The notes under the pieces: generated by a model
Told to the model about the DNA's origin: nothing
Databases searched by the model: none
What the model saw: only the letters and a program-made list of their open reading frames with translations
Part shown: piece after piece, positions 35,801-43,791 of the stretch
How positions within the stretch are numbered: the first letter of the stretch is position 1
Layout of the letters: every line of letters begins with the position of its first letter
Assembly: GCF_003386235.1 (NCBI RefSeq)
Contig: NZ_QRDZ01000022.1
Coordinates: 1 to 64,000 of the forward strand
Origin: Cohnella phaseoli
GTDB taxonomy: Bacteria; Bacillota; Bacilli; Paenibacillales; Paenibacillaceae
DNA: 64,000 nucleotides
Direction: 5' to 3'
Translations under genes and position numbers: made by a program

Positions 35801-37186
35801 GTCCGCGCTCGTAATTCCCGGGAAATTTTCGCTCTCCAGACGAAATTTCCCGACATCGCCGATATCGTCGTTCAAGTGAATTTGGAACCGGTTCATCTTG
35901 TAATAGGACATCAGCTTCACATAGTCCTGCAAAAACTCGATCGTGTAAAACTTACGGGCCACATCCAGCATAAAGCCCCGATCAGGGTACTTCGGATAAT
36001 CGCGCGTCTGCCCTTGAGGCATCGCCTTATGATCGGGTGCATGATCGAGCAGCTGCAATACTGTCCTTGTGCCGAACATGACCCCCGTTTGAGCGGAGGA
36101 GGCAATAGAAGCATATTCGCCGATATTCAGCGCATACCCTTCCTTCCCTAAGCCCGCTTGCGCGGCATCCAGCGCCAAATAGAGGTCTCCCGCCTGAGGC
36201 GCGCCGACAGTCACCGGAAGCGATAGCTTCGTTAACTCCAACAGGTCCTGCTGCAAAATGTCGGCTGTCCGCCGCAGAGCCGCTTCATCCTCCGCGCGGA
36301 TGACGATTCTTGAACTGTCCGTCAAGCGATACTCGCCGGTTGCGCCCAGCCATTCGCGCAGAGACGGTATGACGCGCGGCTCGGGATTTCGATCGCTCGT
36401 CTGCTGGAAGAGACCGGGCACGGTGACTAGCACATTATCCGTTAACAGATACGTTGGATCGCTGACGCTCTGGATTTGCAGCAGCAGCTGAACCTGCGTA
36501 TCGACAAGCGGTGCATGAATATTTCCCTGCGCATCGATCACCGGCAGACTGTCTGTATTCACCAGCTCCAGCGTAAAATCGGCCGGCACAGCGGGCAGGC
36601 TCAGTTGGGTATCTCCTTCGGAGACGACGATGCTGTTTTTGACAGCCTCCATCATAGGCGGCAGCAGCGGTCTTCCCTTGTATACCTCAAACTCCCAGAA
36701 GGAGTATCCATAAATAATTCCATCGATGGGACGCCGCGTCACTCCCTGGAACTTAACGTATCGCGCAACGGTGGGCTCGAAATCGATCGTATCGATGATC
36801 GTATCTCTACCCTCGGGAGCGACGAGCACGCGATTGTCCGCAAATACGTTGCGCCAGGATGACGCATCGTCAGACACGAAAATTTGATACTTGTCCGCAG
36901 GAGTCTGCCAGTTGATGACCACTCTTCCGATTTCTTCAGGCCCGCCCAGATCGACGTAAAACCATTGGTCGTCCGTTCTGAGCGATGACCATCGGCTTGC
37001 ATCTTTGGTGCCGCTATCCACCGCTTTCTCAGGCCCGAAAAAATCCACTTCGTTCGATGACGAATAAGCGGTCTTCCCTAGAGCCAAATTCCCTGCTGCC
37101 GCACTGGTCTTCTCTGAAGGAATGCCAGCAATAATGAAAGCGGTAACAATTAATGTTAAAAAAATAAACCGATTCCGTAAACGCAC
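32849..37186 (-). CDS. S-layer-anchored GH20 beta-N-acetylhexosaminidase
   Basis: This 1445-residue secreted enzyme is predicted to remove terminal beta-linked N-acetylhexosamine. In order: signal peptide (about 1-30), F5/8C domain (31-170), GH20b domain (about 275-400), GH20 barrel (about 400-720) with the Asp-Glu pair in HVGTDEYFG and NVVPEIDTPGHSG, a LamG-like domain (about 745-910), a second F5/8C domain, a helical FIVAR-like region, an Ig-like domain, a Gly/Ser/Asn linker and three SLH domains. The start is GTG with GGAGGT 6 nt before it. It is first in a two-gene operon with the DUF4855 protein. Confidence 0.93.
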   Translation of the reverse strand: MRLRNRFIFLTLIVTAFIIAGIPSEKTSAAAGNLALGKTAYSSSNEVDFFGPEKAVDSGTKDASRWSSLRTDDQWFYVDLGGPEEIGRVVINWQTPADKYQIFVSDDASSWRNVFADNRVLVAPEGRDTIIDTIDFEPTVARYVKFQGVTRRPIDGIIYGYSFWEFEVYKGRPLLPPMMEAVKNSIVVSEGDTQLSLPAVPADFTLELVNTDSLPVIDAQGNIHAPLVDTQVQLLLQIQSVSDPTYLLTDNVLVTVPGLFQQTSDRNPEPRVIPSLREWLGATGEYRLTDSSRIVIRAEDEAALRRTADILQQDLLELTKLSLPVTVGAPQAGDLYLALDAAQAGLGKEGYALNIGEYASIASSAQTGVMFGTRTVLQLLDHAPDHKAMPQGQTRDYPKYPDRGFMLDVARKFYTIEFLQDYVKLMSYYKMNRFQIHLNDDIGDVGKFRLESENFPGITSADGFYTKQQFRDLQLLGMEYGVNVVPEIDTPGHSGAFIAYDPRLGSSNQLDVTRPETIDFIKALFDEYLDGPNPTFVGPDVHVGTDEYFGSNKEAFRSYTDMLLNHISGKGKRARLWGSLSAYNGTTPVSSNATMDIWYEPYGSAKQAVELGYDIINTNTNLLYIVPQLYRNYLNYDFIYNEWEPNDWLETKLPYAHPQVKGGMFALWNDVSVEKGVSMADSHQRILPSMQALAEKLWRGNRIDRDFASFQADAARYVDPPNVHLSHKLQVENASHNVLNYTFDEGFADHSGNGYDGNAVNADLAKGIFGQALKLNGGASYVETPLRTLGFGWTMSMWLKPDADSPQGAVLLESLDGQLKYNIGGSGKIAITKENYVSEFNYKLPTDRWTQVILTGDDTGTSIFINGSEYTATLKDGSKLETFVLPVAKIGSATNAFKGLIDELVVRNTYTDLHGNLALHMQAESSQPESSSYTADKAVDGKGDTRWSSDWVDDTWFMVDLGEVKTIDAVSILWQTAYGSKYRLYVSEDKVNWTNVVKDNNGEINGKQGRVVTTFASTPARYVKFVGVSRATIFGYSFEEFEVYGEQYKLGNIGPIIGLLTAIEADRLVEANYSPEGWLQLQQAMGQAVAAIQSAQLSRPEVEQAYAGLSVARDRLTIEDVMGLIQLNVNASIASNLYLPQKGQQGTRIVWSSSKPDYLNANGQLLKRPSGGSSDVEVVLTATISKGSASADKTFKVMIKALPSSGGGGWYPSPVNPGSGGEQNGGSNSGGGDQGNSNGSENGNGNGNGGGNGTESGGSTAVRLNDISSHWAETSIKRAVELGFVAGYTDGSFKPNQKVSRDEFVAMLVKALKLQGAEGSLDFADSGSIQNWAKPYIAQALESGLISGYADRTFRPKASISRAELATMIVRGLGLKPAEGPELSYADADQIPAWAKPYVAAAQEAGVMSGRGDNRFAPAVSATRAEAAVVILNMLDALAKMKAQE

Positions 37187-37241
37187 TAAGATACCTCCTC
37201 GTTGTATTCAAACTGAGTTAACAAGCTTACCGCATTACCTC

Positions 37242-37332
37242 CCACTGCCCATTTAGCAGTGGCAATTTCATTATAAGTAGGGAGCATTCACGCATCGATA
37301 TACTTGTGTTTACATTCCATATACAAATATGG
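37242..37332 (-). promoter_or_regulatory. Upstream region of the SLH-GH20 operon: -10, hairpin and palindrome
   Basis: On the minus strand a TATAAT lies at about 37270-37275 with no good -35. The palindrome CCATATACAAATATGG (37317-37332) lies about 45 bp further upstream and may be an operator. A 7-bp hairpin, CCACTGC/GCAGTGG (37242-37262), lies in the leader. All three assignments are tentative. Confidence 0.4.
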
Positions 37333-37364
37333 ACTTCCGGCCACTTCGACGTGACCCAACGCAC

Positions 37365-37403
37365 AAAAAAAAGACTCTTTATCCCAAGATTGGATAAAGA
37401 GTC
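37365..37403 (-). terminator. Rho-independent terminator of cysK
   Basis: GACTCTTTATCC pairs perfectly with GGATAAAGAGTC around a 7-nt loop. Eight T's follow on the minus strand, 23 bp after the cysK stop codon. Confidence 0.93.
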
Positions 37404-37425
37404 GTCTATTTGTCGCGTATGGCAA

Positions 37426-38367
37426 TTAGTTCTCGAAATTGAACAGAGGCGTGCTCAGATAGCGTTCGCCGTTGGACGGAACAACCGCGACAACGCGCTT
37501 GCCTTCGCCCAGCTCCTTAGCGATCTTGAGAGCCGCGAAGATCGATGCGCCGGAGGAGATACCGACCAGCAGACCTTCCTTCTTGGCGACCGTACGAGCC
37601 GTCTCGAACGCTTCGTCGTTTTCAACCGTAATAACCTCGTCGTACACTTCGCGATTAAGAATCTCGGGAATAAAGTTCGCTCCGATTCCTTGAATCTTAT
37701 GCGGGCCTGGGCCGCCGCCGGACAACAGCGGGGAGCCGGCAGGCTCTACTGCGTAGATTTTAATATTCGGGAAGTTCTCCTTCAGAACTTCGCCTGCGCC
37801 CGAAATCGTACCGCCCGTACCGATCCCGGCTACGAAAGCATCGATCTTGCCGTCGTAAGAATTGATCGCTTCGACGATCTCCGGACCTGTCGTCTCGCGG
37901 TGGATTTTCACGTTAGCCTGATTCTTGAATTGCTGAGGAATGAAGTAATCCGCATTTTCCTTCACGATCTCTTCGGCTTTCTTGACCGCTCCGTTCATGC
38001 CTTCCGATCCCGGAGTCAGCACAAGCTCAGCTCCATAAGCGCGAAGCAGGTTGCGGCGCTCCAAGCTCATCGTCTCAGGCATAACGAGAATGGCGCGATA
38101 GCCTTTCGCTGCGGCGACCATTGCCAAGCCGATTCCGGTGTTGCCGCTCGTCGGCTCGACGATCGTGCTGACGCCCGGCTTGATCAGGCCTTGCTTCTCC
38201 GCTTCCTCGACCATGCTGATCGCAATGCGGTCCTTAACGCTGGAGCCCGGGTTCTGATACTCAAGCTTCACGTAGATTTCCGCGCTTCCTTCCGGTACGA
38301 TGCGGTTCAAGCGTACAAGCGGCGTATCGCCGATAAGCTGAGTCACGTTCTGAACAATCTTGGCCAT
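37426..38367 (-). CDS. cysK: Cysteine synthase A (O-acetylserine thiol-lyase)
   Basis: This 313-residue PLP enzyme makes cysteine from O-acetylserine and sulfide. The PLP lysine is in NPGSSVKDR (about Lys 45), with TSGNTG binding the substrate carboxylate and the phosphate loop GIGTGGT. GGAGGG lies 10 nt before the ATG. The leader holds a candidate Rrf2-type operator and a long hairpin. In B. subtilis cysK is followed directly by pabB; here its transcript stops at a strong terminator and the accessory block begins. Confidence 0.96.
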   Translation of the reverse strand: MAKIVQNVTQLIGDTPLVRLNRIVPEGSAEIYVKLEYQNPGSSVKDRIAISMVEEAEKQGLIKPGVSTIVEPTSGNTGIGLAMVAAAKGYRAILVMPETMSLERRNLLRAYGAELVLTPGSEGMNGAVKKAEEIVKENADYFIPQQFKNQANVKIHRETTGPEIVEAINSYDGKIDAFVAGIGTGGTISGAGEVLKENFPNIKIYAVEPAGSPLLSGGGPGPHKIQGIGANFIPEILNREVYDEVITVENDEAFETARTVAKKEGLLVGISSGASIFAALKIAKELGEGKRVVAVVPSNGERYLSTPLFNFEN

Positions 38368-38396
38368 TAGAGTTGTTCCCTCCTACAGAATAGTGG

Positions 38397-38456
38397 CTAT
38401 ATTAGTTGAACCGATGAAGAGGAAGTCCATTGCAATCTCTGATTCAACTGTTATAG
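38397..38456 (-). promoter_or_regulatory. Structured cysK leader
   Basis: CTATA and AGTTGAATC on one side pair with GGTTCAACT and TATAG on the other, forming about 14 base pairs with one small internal loop over 60 nt. It lies between the promoter and the cysK ribosome-binding site. It has no terminator T-run, and I do not recognise it as a known riboswitch. Confidence 0.5.
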
Positions 38457-38473
38457 ATGCTTTATTTTCTATT

Positions 38474-38490
38474 CCGACTAAATCGGTCGG
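38474..38490 (-). promoter_or_regulatory. Candidate Rrf2-family (CymR/IscR-like) operator
   Basis: The inverted repeat CCGAC-N7-GTCGG starts 17 bp downstream of the -10 and would overlap the transcription start region. Rrf2 regulators such as CymR repress cysteine genes in Firmicutes. The assignment rests on position and palindrome only. Confidence 0.5.
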
Positions 38491-38506
38491 CTTTCATTCT
38501 GTTCTC

Positions 38507-38536
38507 ATCTTAGCAGACGACCAAGAGGATTGTCAA
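38507..38536 (-). promoter_or_regulatory. Sigma-A promoter of cysK
   Basis: The minus strand has a perfect TTGACA, 18 bp, then TAAGAT, about 140 bp upstream of cysK and downstream of yacD. It gives cysK its own transcription start. Confidence 0.75.
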
Positions 38537-38565
38537 TAGCTGGTTAACCCCGAACGGAAAATTCG

Positions 38566-39513
38566 TTAGGGCCTTAGCGCTTGATCCTGTATGATTGCGC
38601 CGTATTTTTCGAGCATCGCGCGCTCCATATCATCTGCCGGAACGGCTTTGCCCAATGCGATCTGTTTCCTCACTTCTTGGCGGATGTCTCCCTCGGAACG
38701 GGTTTGAACTTCGCTGACGCCGTCCAGCCGAACAATCACGAAGCCTTGATCGGTTACAACCGGACCGGCGATGTCCCCGGTTTGCATCGCGGAGGCCTGA
38801 TCCAGCACCTCAGGAGCCTCGAATGGATCATGCGACTCGATCCAGCCCGCATCTCCGCCCTGATCGGCAGTGAACTCATCGATGGAATACGTTCGCGCCA
38901 GCTCTGCAAAATCGTCTCCCTGACCCAGCTTGTCCAGAAGCCCTCTTGCCAATTCATCCGTCTGCACCACGATTTTAAATATGCGATATTGTCTGATCGG
39001 TTGAAATTCCGCCCAATGCTCATTTAAGTAATGATCGATTTCTTCAGAGGACACCTGGACGTTGTAGATCGACAGCTTCTCCAGCAAAAGTCGGTAGTGC
39101 GCGTCTTCCCGGACCTCCTGCCTGTTCATCCCCAGTTGCTCTTCCATAGAGCGGTAGAAATCGGCTTCGTCCTCGTAGCCTTGGCTCATCCACCTTAGCT
39201 CTTTTTCCATTTCCTCATCCGTCACTTCGATGTGCAGAGACTTCGCTTCTTCCTTTACAGCTTCCGCGAGCATCATGCTTCTCAGCGTCTGGGAACCATA
39301 AGAAGCCAACAGTTTGTCCATCAGCTGTTGGCGAGAAATGGAGAACCCCCCTACCGTGGCCACAACATCGTCTTCCCCGGCTGCCGACTCCGACGGTTCA
39401 TGTTCGTCCGGAGCAAGTATAGCGCCGTCCCTAGTGCAGCCTGATGCGAGCATTAGCGTCGCTAAGAGGGCCATCAGTACGAGCGGCGGCATGCGCCGTA
39501 TCGTCTCCCTCAT
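38566..39513 (-). CDS. yacD: PrsA/SurA-like peptidyl-prolyl isomerase lipoprotein
   Basis: This 315-residue protein has a lipoprotein signal (lipobox LASGC, Cys about 26), a SurA-N-like helical region and a PpiC-type (parvulin) rotamase domain at about 175-270, including FAELARTYS and DAGWIE. It is predicted to help secreted proteins fold on the outer face of the membrane. The position between hslO and cysK matches B. subtilis yacD, on which the symbol rests. It lies 17 bp downstream of hslO. Confidence 0.88.
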   Translation of the reverse strand: MRETIRRMPPLVLMALLATLMLASGCTRDGAILAPDEHEPSESAAGEDDVVATVGGFSISRQQLMDKLLASYGSQTLRSMMLAEAVKEEAKSLHIEVTDEEMEKELRWMSQGYEDEADFYRSMEEQLGMNRQEVREDAHYRLLLEKLSIYNVQVSSEEIDHYLNEHWAEFQPIRQYRIFKIVVQTDELARGLLDKLGQGDDFAELARTYSIDEFTADQGGDAGWIESHDPFEAPEVLDQASAMQTGDIAGPVVTDQGFVIVRLDGVSEVQTRSEGDIRQEVRKQIALGKAVPADDMERAMLEKYGAIIQDQALRP

Positions 39514-39530
39514 TGGAGATCATCCCTTCT

Positions 39531-40418
39531 TTAATCCCGGTCTGCAAGGCGATACAGAGCTTCCAGCTCTTCGCCGTCGAACAAGTATTTCTCATTGCAG
39601 AAATGGCAGTGCGTCTCCGCCTGGCCATCTTCGTCGATCAGACTTCTCAGTTCCCGCTTGCCGATCGTAATCAGCGCCCTCTCGAATCGCTCCCGCGAGC
39701 AATAACACTGGAATACCGGCTCAAGGGTCTGGTGAATCGTCAGATCGTCTCCCACCAGAAAACGAAGCACCCCTTCCGGAGTCTCCCCCTGATCCAACAG
39801 CGCCGTCACATGCGGCATCGCCGAGATCGCTTGCTCCAGACGAACGAGTCGTTCCTCCGGAAGGCCGGGCATTACTTGAACGATAAATCCGCCTGCGTGA
39901 AGAACCGAATTGTCCGTCTCCACTAGCACGCCAAGTCCTACCGCCGAAGGCGTCTGCTCCGACTCGGCGAAATACAGCGTAAAATCTTCGGCTATCTCGC
40001 CGGAAATGATCGGTACGCTGCCTCTGTAAGGATCTTTAAGACCCAAGTCCTTCGTGACGTGCAATTGCCCCGTTCGTCCGACAACGCCGGCGACGTCCAG
40101 CTTTCCCTGGCTGTTGCTCGGCACATGGACGTGCGGATGGTCGACGTAACCTCTTACTTGGCCGTCGGCATTGGCGTCCACGACGATTTGCCCGATCGGA
40201 CCGTCGCCCTTCACCTGAACGGTCAGCTTCTCCTGCCCTTTTAGCATAAACCCCATCATGGCCGCAGCCGTCGCCGTTCTCCCTAGAGCCGCAGTCGCCG
40301 TTGGAAACGTATCCTGTCTGCGCTGCAGCTCCGATACGAGCGCCGTCGTGCGCGCGGCGAATACCCGCAAACCGCCGTCCCATGCCGTACCGCGAATAAT
40401 CTCATCCTTCAAAGTCAT
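39531..40418 (-). CDS. hslO: Redox-regulated chaperone Hsp33
   Basis: This 295-residue chaperone holds unfolding proteins under oxidative stress. The C-terminal zinc switch is complete: CYC near residue 237 and HCHFCNEK near 270, giving the CxC...CxxC cysteines. The N-terminal part has the usual RGTAWDGGLRV start. It lies 51 bp downstream of coaX in the conserved coaX-hslO-yacD-cysK order. Confidence 0.96.
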   Translation of the reverse strand: MTLKDEIIRGTAWDGGLRVFAARTTALVSELQRRQDTFPTATAALGRTATAAAMMGFMLKGQEKLTVQVKGDGPIGQIVVDANADGQVRGYVDHPHVHVPSNSQGKLDVAGVVGRTGQLHVTKDLGLKDPYRGSVPIISGEIAEDFTLYFAESEQTPSAVGLGVLVETDNSVLHAGGFIVQVMPGLPEERLVRLEQAISAMPHVTALLDQGETPEGVLRFLVGDDLTIHQTLEPVFQCYCSRERFERALITIGKRELRSLIDEDGQAETHCHFCNEKYLFDGEELEALYRLADRD

Positions 40419-40469
40419 ATTCTCAACCTCCCTCGGCGGAAAAGAGTCGTTCCGTCCGACAATCTATTG

Positions 40470-41234
40470 TTACCTATTGCGCTCGTATACAATTCGCAAA
40501 CCTTCCAGAGTCAGCAGCGGATCAACCGTCTCGATCGTCTCCGATTCACCGGCGATCAGATCGGCCATTCCTCCAGTCGCGATTACTCTAGGTTGTACGC
40601 CGAACTCTTGGCGAATACGCTTGACGATGCCGTCGACTTGCCCGGCATAGCCGTATATAATCCCGGACTGCATCGCTGCAACCGTGTTGCGTCCGATGAC
40701 CGTCTTGGGCTTGGACAGCTCGATCCGCGGCAGCTTCGCCGCCCGTTGATACAGCGCTTCGGCGGAAATACCGATACCCGGCACGATTGCGCCTCCGAGA
40801 TAGGCGCCGGACGCATCGATATAATCGAACGTCGTTGCCGTCCCGAAATCCACGACGACAAGCGGCGTACCATATTGCTCGATACCCGCGACCGCATTCA
40901 CAATCCGGTCCGCCCCGACCTCACGAGGGTTTTCGTACCGGATATTAAGCCCCGTCTTGATGCCCGGCCCGACAACAAGCGCTTGCTTGCCTACGTAAGC
41001 TTCAAACAATCTCTCTAATGTATTCATAATCGGAGGAACGACGCAGGAGAGGATGACACCCTCAATCTGTTCTGCCCGCACTCCCGCAAGCTGGAACAAA
41101 TTGTGAATCATCACGCCGTATTCGTCCACCGTAGCGGAGCGATTCGTGCTCAGGCGCCAGTGGTGCCTCAAGCTTTGTCCTTCGTACAGTCCCAGCACGA
41201 TGTTCGTGTTGCCGACATCGACGACGAGAATCAT
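40470..41234 (-). CDS. coaX: Type III pantothenate kinase
   Basis: This 254-residue enzyme catalyses the first step of coenzyme A synthesis. It belongs to the ASKHA fold: DVGNTNIVLGLYE (phosphate 1), GADRIVNAVAG, and VVDFGTATTFDYID (phosphate 2). The ATG lies in a 4-bp overlap with the nadC stop, so it is translated together with the NAD genes. Confidence 0.95.
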   Translation of the reverse strand: MILVVDVGNTNIVLGLYEGQSLRHHWRLSTNRSATVDEYGVMIHNLFQLAGVRAEQIEGVILSCVVPPIMNTLERLFEAYVGKQALVVGPGIKTGLNIRYENPREVGADRIVNAVAGIEQYGTPLVVVDFGTATTFDYIDASGAYLGGAIVPGIGISAEALYQRAAKLPRIELSKPKTVIGRNTVAAMQSGIIYGYAGQVDGIVKRIRQEFGVQPRVIATGGMADLIAGESETIETVDPLLTLEGLRIVYERNR

Positions 41235-42130
41235 AGCGCGCCTCCCGTCTTCTTCTCATTCAGATCAAGGCTGATATCGAGCGCTTGAAAAGAATGCGTC
41301 AGGCTGCCGACGGAGATGACATCGACTCCGCAGCGGGCAATCTCAGCCACTCGCTCGGGGGTAATGCCTCCCGATGCCTCGAGCACAACATGAGGAGCAA
41401 TCTCTCTGATTACTTTGACCGTCTCCGTCATAGCCGACGTGCCCATGTTGTCGAGCATGACAATGTGGGCGCCCGCCCGCGCCGCCTCTTCGGCCTGTTC
41501 AAGCGACTCCGCCTCGGCCTCGATCATCATCGTGTGGGGAATGCGAGCTTTAGCTCTCTGAATGGCTGCCGTAATCCCGCCAGCCGCTTTGATATGATTG
41601 TCCTTAATCATAACGGCATCGTACAAACCGAACCGATGGTTTGAACCGCCGCCGACCCGAACCGCATACTTCTCCAACGTACGGTGACCCGGAGTCGTTT
41701 TACGCGTATCGGCAACCCGGACGGACGTCCCCTGCGCTCCGGCGACATACTCGCTCGTCTTTGTGGCAATGCCGGACAATCGCTGCAGCAGGTTGAGGGC
41801 CAGTCTCTCCCCCGTCAGAATACTGTGCGACGAACCCTCGACGACTGCAAGCACCGTTCCTCGTTCCACTTGGGCTCCATCCGTCGCCAGCGCTTCAAAC
41901 TTCAAGGTCGGATCGACCGTCTCGAAGACGAGACGCGCCAGAGGAATGCCTGCCAGCACACCGGCCTGTTTGGCATGAATGATGCCCTTCGATTGATGAC
42001 CCGCCGGCACCGTCGCCATCGTGGTCACATCGCCCGAACCGATATCCTCGGACAGCCAGGCGCGAAGCTGCCCCTTCACCGCTTCAACGGCCGGACCGCC
42101 GACCGCCCAATCGCTTTCCCGTTCAAACAT
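41231..42130 (-). CDS. nadC: Nicotinate-nucleotide pyrophosphorylase (quinolinate phosphoribosyltransferase)
   Basis: This 299-residue enzyme converts quinolinate and PRPP to nicotinate mononucleotide. Motifs are ADTRKTTPGHR (substrate phosphate and carboxylate binding), MIEAEAES, MLDNMG and EASGGI. The longer frame upstream overlaps nadB. ATG 42130 has AAAGGG 9 nt before it and overlaps the nadB stop by 8 bp. It is third in nadA-nadB-nadC-coaX. Confidence 0.96.
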   Translation of the reverse strand: MFERESDWAVGGPAVEAVKGQLRAWLSEDIGSGDVTTMATVPAGHQSKGIIHAKQAGVLAGIPLARLVFETVDPTLKFEALATDGAQVERGTVLAVVEGSSHSILTGERLALNLLQRLSGIATKTSEYVAGAQGTSVRVADTRKTTPGHRTLEKYAVRVGGGSNHRFGLYDAVMIKDNHIKAAGGITAAIQRAKARIPHTMMIEAEAESLEQAEEAARAGAHIVMLDNMGTSAMTETVKVIREIAPHVVLEASGGITPERVAEIARCGVDVISVGSLTHSFQALDISLDLNEKKTGGAL

Positions 42131-43742
42131 ATTCGTCGACCCTTTCTGTACGAATCCCTTTTTCCCGATGCAAAATCGTATGTACGCGCCAGCTCTGATC
42201 ATCCTTCTGCGGATAATCCTCGCGATAGTGTCCGCCTCGGCTCTCCTCACGATGCAAGGCCCCTTCGGCGACAAGCAGCGCGCAGGTCAGCAAGTTCGCA
42301 TACTCCAGCTCTTCTCGCTTCGTTAGATTCATCTGAAACAGCGGCAGCTGTTTTCTTAAATCCTCGAGTCCTCTCAACAGGCCGGCGCGGTTTCGGCGCA
42401 AACCCACATCGCGAACCATCGTCTTCTGCAGCTTCAGCCTTCTCTCGATCAGCGTTCCGTTCAGCACCGCATGCCGATCCGAGTCCGGACCGTTGTCCGC
42501 GGCGGCCGATTGTTGCGGCAGCTTATTGATCGCGTCCACGATTCGCTGACCGAACACAATCGCCTCCGACAGCGAGTTGCTGGCCAGGCGGTTAGCGCCG
42601 TGCACGCCCGTCGACGAGGCTTCTCCGCAAGCGTAGAGGCGGCGAATGCTCGTCTCCCCGTACAGATCCGTCTTGACGCCTCCCATCATATAATGCGCCG
42701 CAGGAGCGACTGGAATCCAGTCGGTCGTCATATCAAGCCCGAACTTCAGGCAGTATTCGTGAATCGTCGGAAATCGATGACGAATGAGCTCCGGAGATTC
42801 ATGTGTAATATCGATATAAACGTAGGTCGACTTGGTCGCTTCCATCTCGCTGACGATCGCTCTCGCCACGACATCTCTCGGAGCCAGCTCAAGCTGCGGA
42901 TGATAATTTTCCATAAACCGCTCTCCGCGAATGTTGCGCAAATAAGCGCCTTCGCCTCTAACGGCTTCCGAGATCAGGAATCTCGGAGCGCCCGGATAGC
43001 AGAGCGACGTCGGATGAAACTGATTAAATTCCATATCGCGAATATCGGCCCCCGCACGGTAAGCCATAGCTACGCCATCCCCGGTCGCGACATCGGGATT
43101 GGTCGTGTATCGATACAGCTGACCCGTCCCGCCCGTGCACAGAATCGTCGCCTTGCCGAACACCGCGACGCGCGAACCGTCGGGCTTCTGCACGAGGGCG
43201 CCTCGGCATTCGCCGTTTTCCGTCAGCAGGTCCAGTACGAAATGATCGTCCCACAGCTCGATGCCGGGGCTGCTCTTCACTCTCTCCGCCAACGCCCTTA
43301 CGATCTCATAGCCGGTCGCATCCCCATTCGCATGCAGAATGCGCCGCTGGCTGTGCGCGCCTTCCTTCGTCAGGGCGTAGTGCCCGTTCTCTTCGTCGAA
43401 CATCGTTCCATAGCGAATTAACTCCTGCACCCCATGCGGACCTTCGTGCACTAGGACGTCCACGGCTGCAGTCTCGCATAAGCCGGCTCCGGCAATCAAT
43501 GTGTCCTGAGCCAGAAATTCGGGAGAATCATCGTCCGACATGACTGCGGCGATACCGCCTTGAGCATAACGGGTATTGCTGTCAAACAAGGATTTCTTCG
43601 TAATCATGAGAACTCGCTGCGTCTCGCTGGATTTAAGCGCCGTAAAAAGGCCGGCGATGCCGGCCCCGATCACGATGACGTCCGTCTCTATGCGAGGAAG
43701 CTTGTCTAGATCAAAATCGACAACGTATCGTGGAATCATCAT
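42123..43742 (-). CDS. nadB: L-aspartate oxidase
   Basis: This 539-residue FAD enzyme oxidises aspartate to iminoaspartate for NAD synthesis. The dinucleotide fold is VIGAGIAGLFTA, with TRYAQGGIAAV, HANGDATG and GVHGANRLASNSL at the active site. ATG 43742, the first of two adjacent ATGs, has GGGAG 9 nt upstream and is preferred over an upstream start at 43766. It follows nadA by 49 bp. Confidence 0.96.
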   Translation of the reverse strand: MMIPRYVVDFDLDKLPRIETDVIVIGAGIAGLFTALKSSETQRVLMITKKSLFDSNTRYAQGGIAAVMSDDDSPEFLAQDTLIAGAGLCETAAVDVLVHEGPHGVQELIRYGTMFDEENGHYALTKEGAHSQRRILHANGDATGYEIVRALAERVKSSPGIELWDDHFVLDLLTENGECRGALVQKPDGSRVAVFGKATILCTGGTGQLYRYTTNPDVATGDGVAMAYRAGADIRDMEFNQFHPTSLCYPGAPRFLISEAVRGEGAYLRNIRGERFMENYHPQLELAPRDVVARAIVSEMEATKSTYVYIDITHESPELIRHRFPTIHEYCLKFGLDMTTDWIPVAPAAHYMMGGVKTDLYGETSIRRLYACGEASSTGVHGANRLASNSLSEAIVFGQRIVDAINKLPQQSAAADNGPDSDRHAVLNGTLIERRLKLQKTMVRDVGLRRNRAGLLRGLEDLRKQLPLFQMNLTKREELEYANLLTCALLVAEGALHREESRGGHYREDYPQKDDQSWRVHTILHREKGIRTERVDEYV

Positions 43743-43791
43743 GTTTTTTGTCTCCCACTTCGACAATAGAGTAGCGCAAGCGGCCGGTCAA

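Noticed and set aside
35015..36151. Plus-strand open frame of 378 codons
   Set aside because: It is antisense to the GH20 catalytic domain, which is clearly coding.
38541..38580. Terminator after yacD
   Set aside because: A short imperfect stem (CCCTAACG/CGTTCGGG) exists, but no T-run follows on the minus strand and the loop is AT-rich, so it is too weak to annotate.
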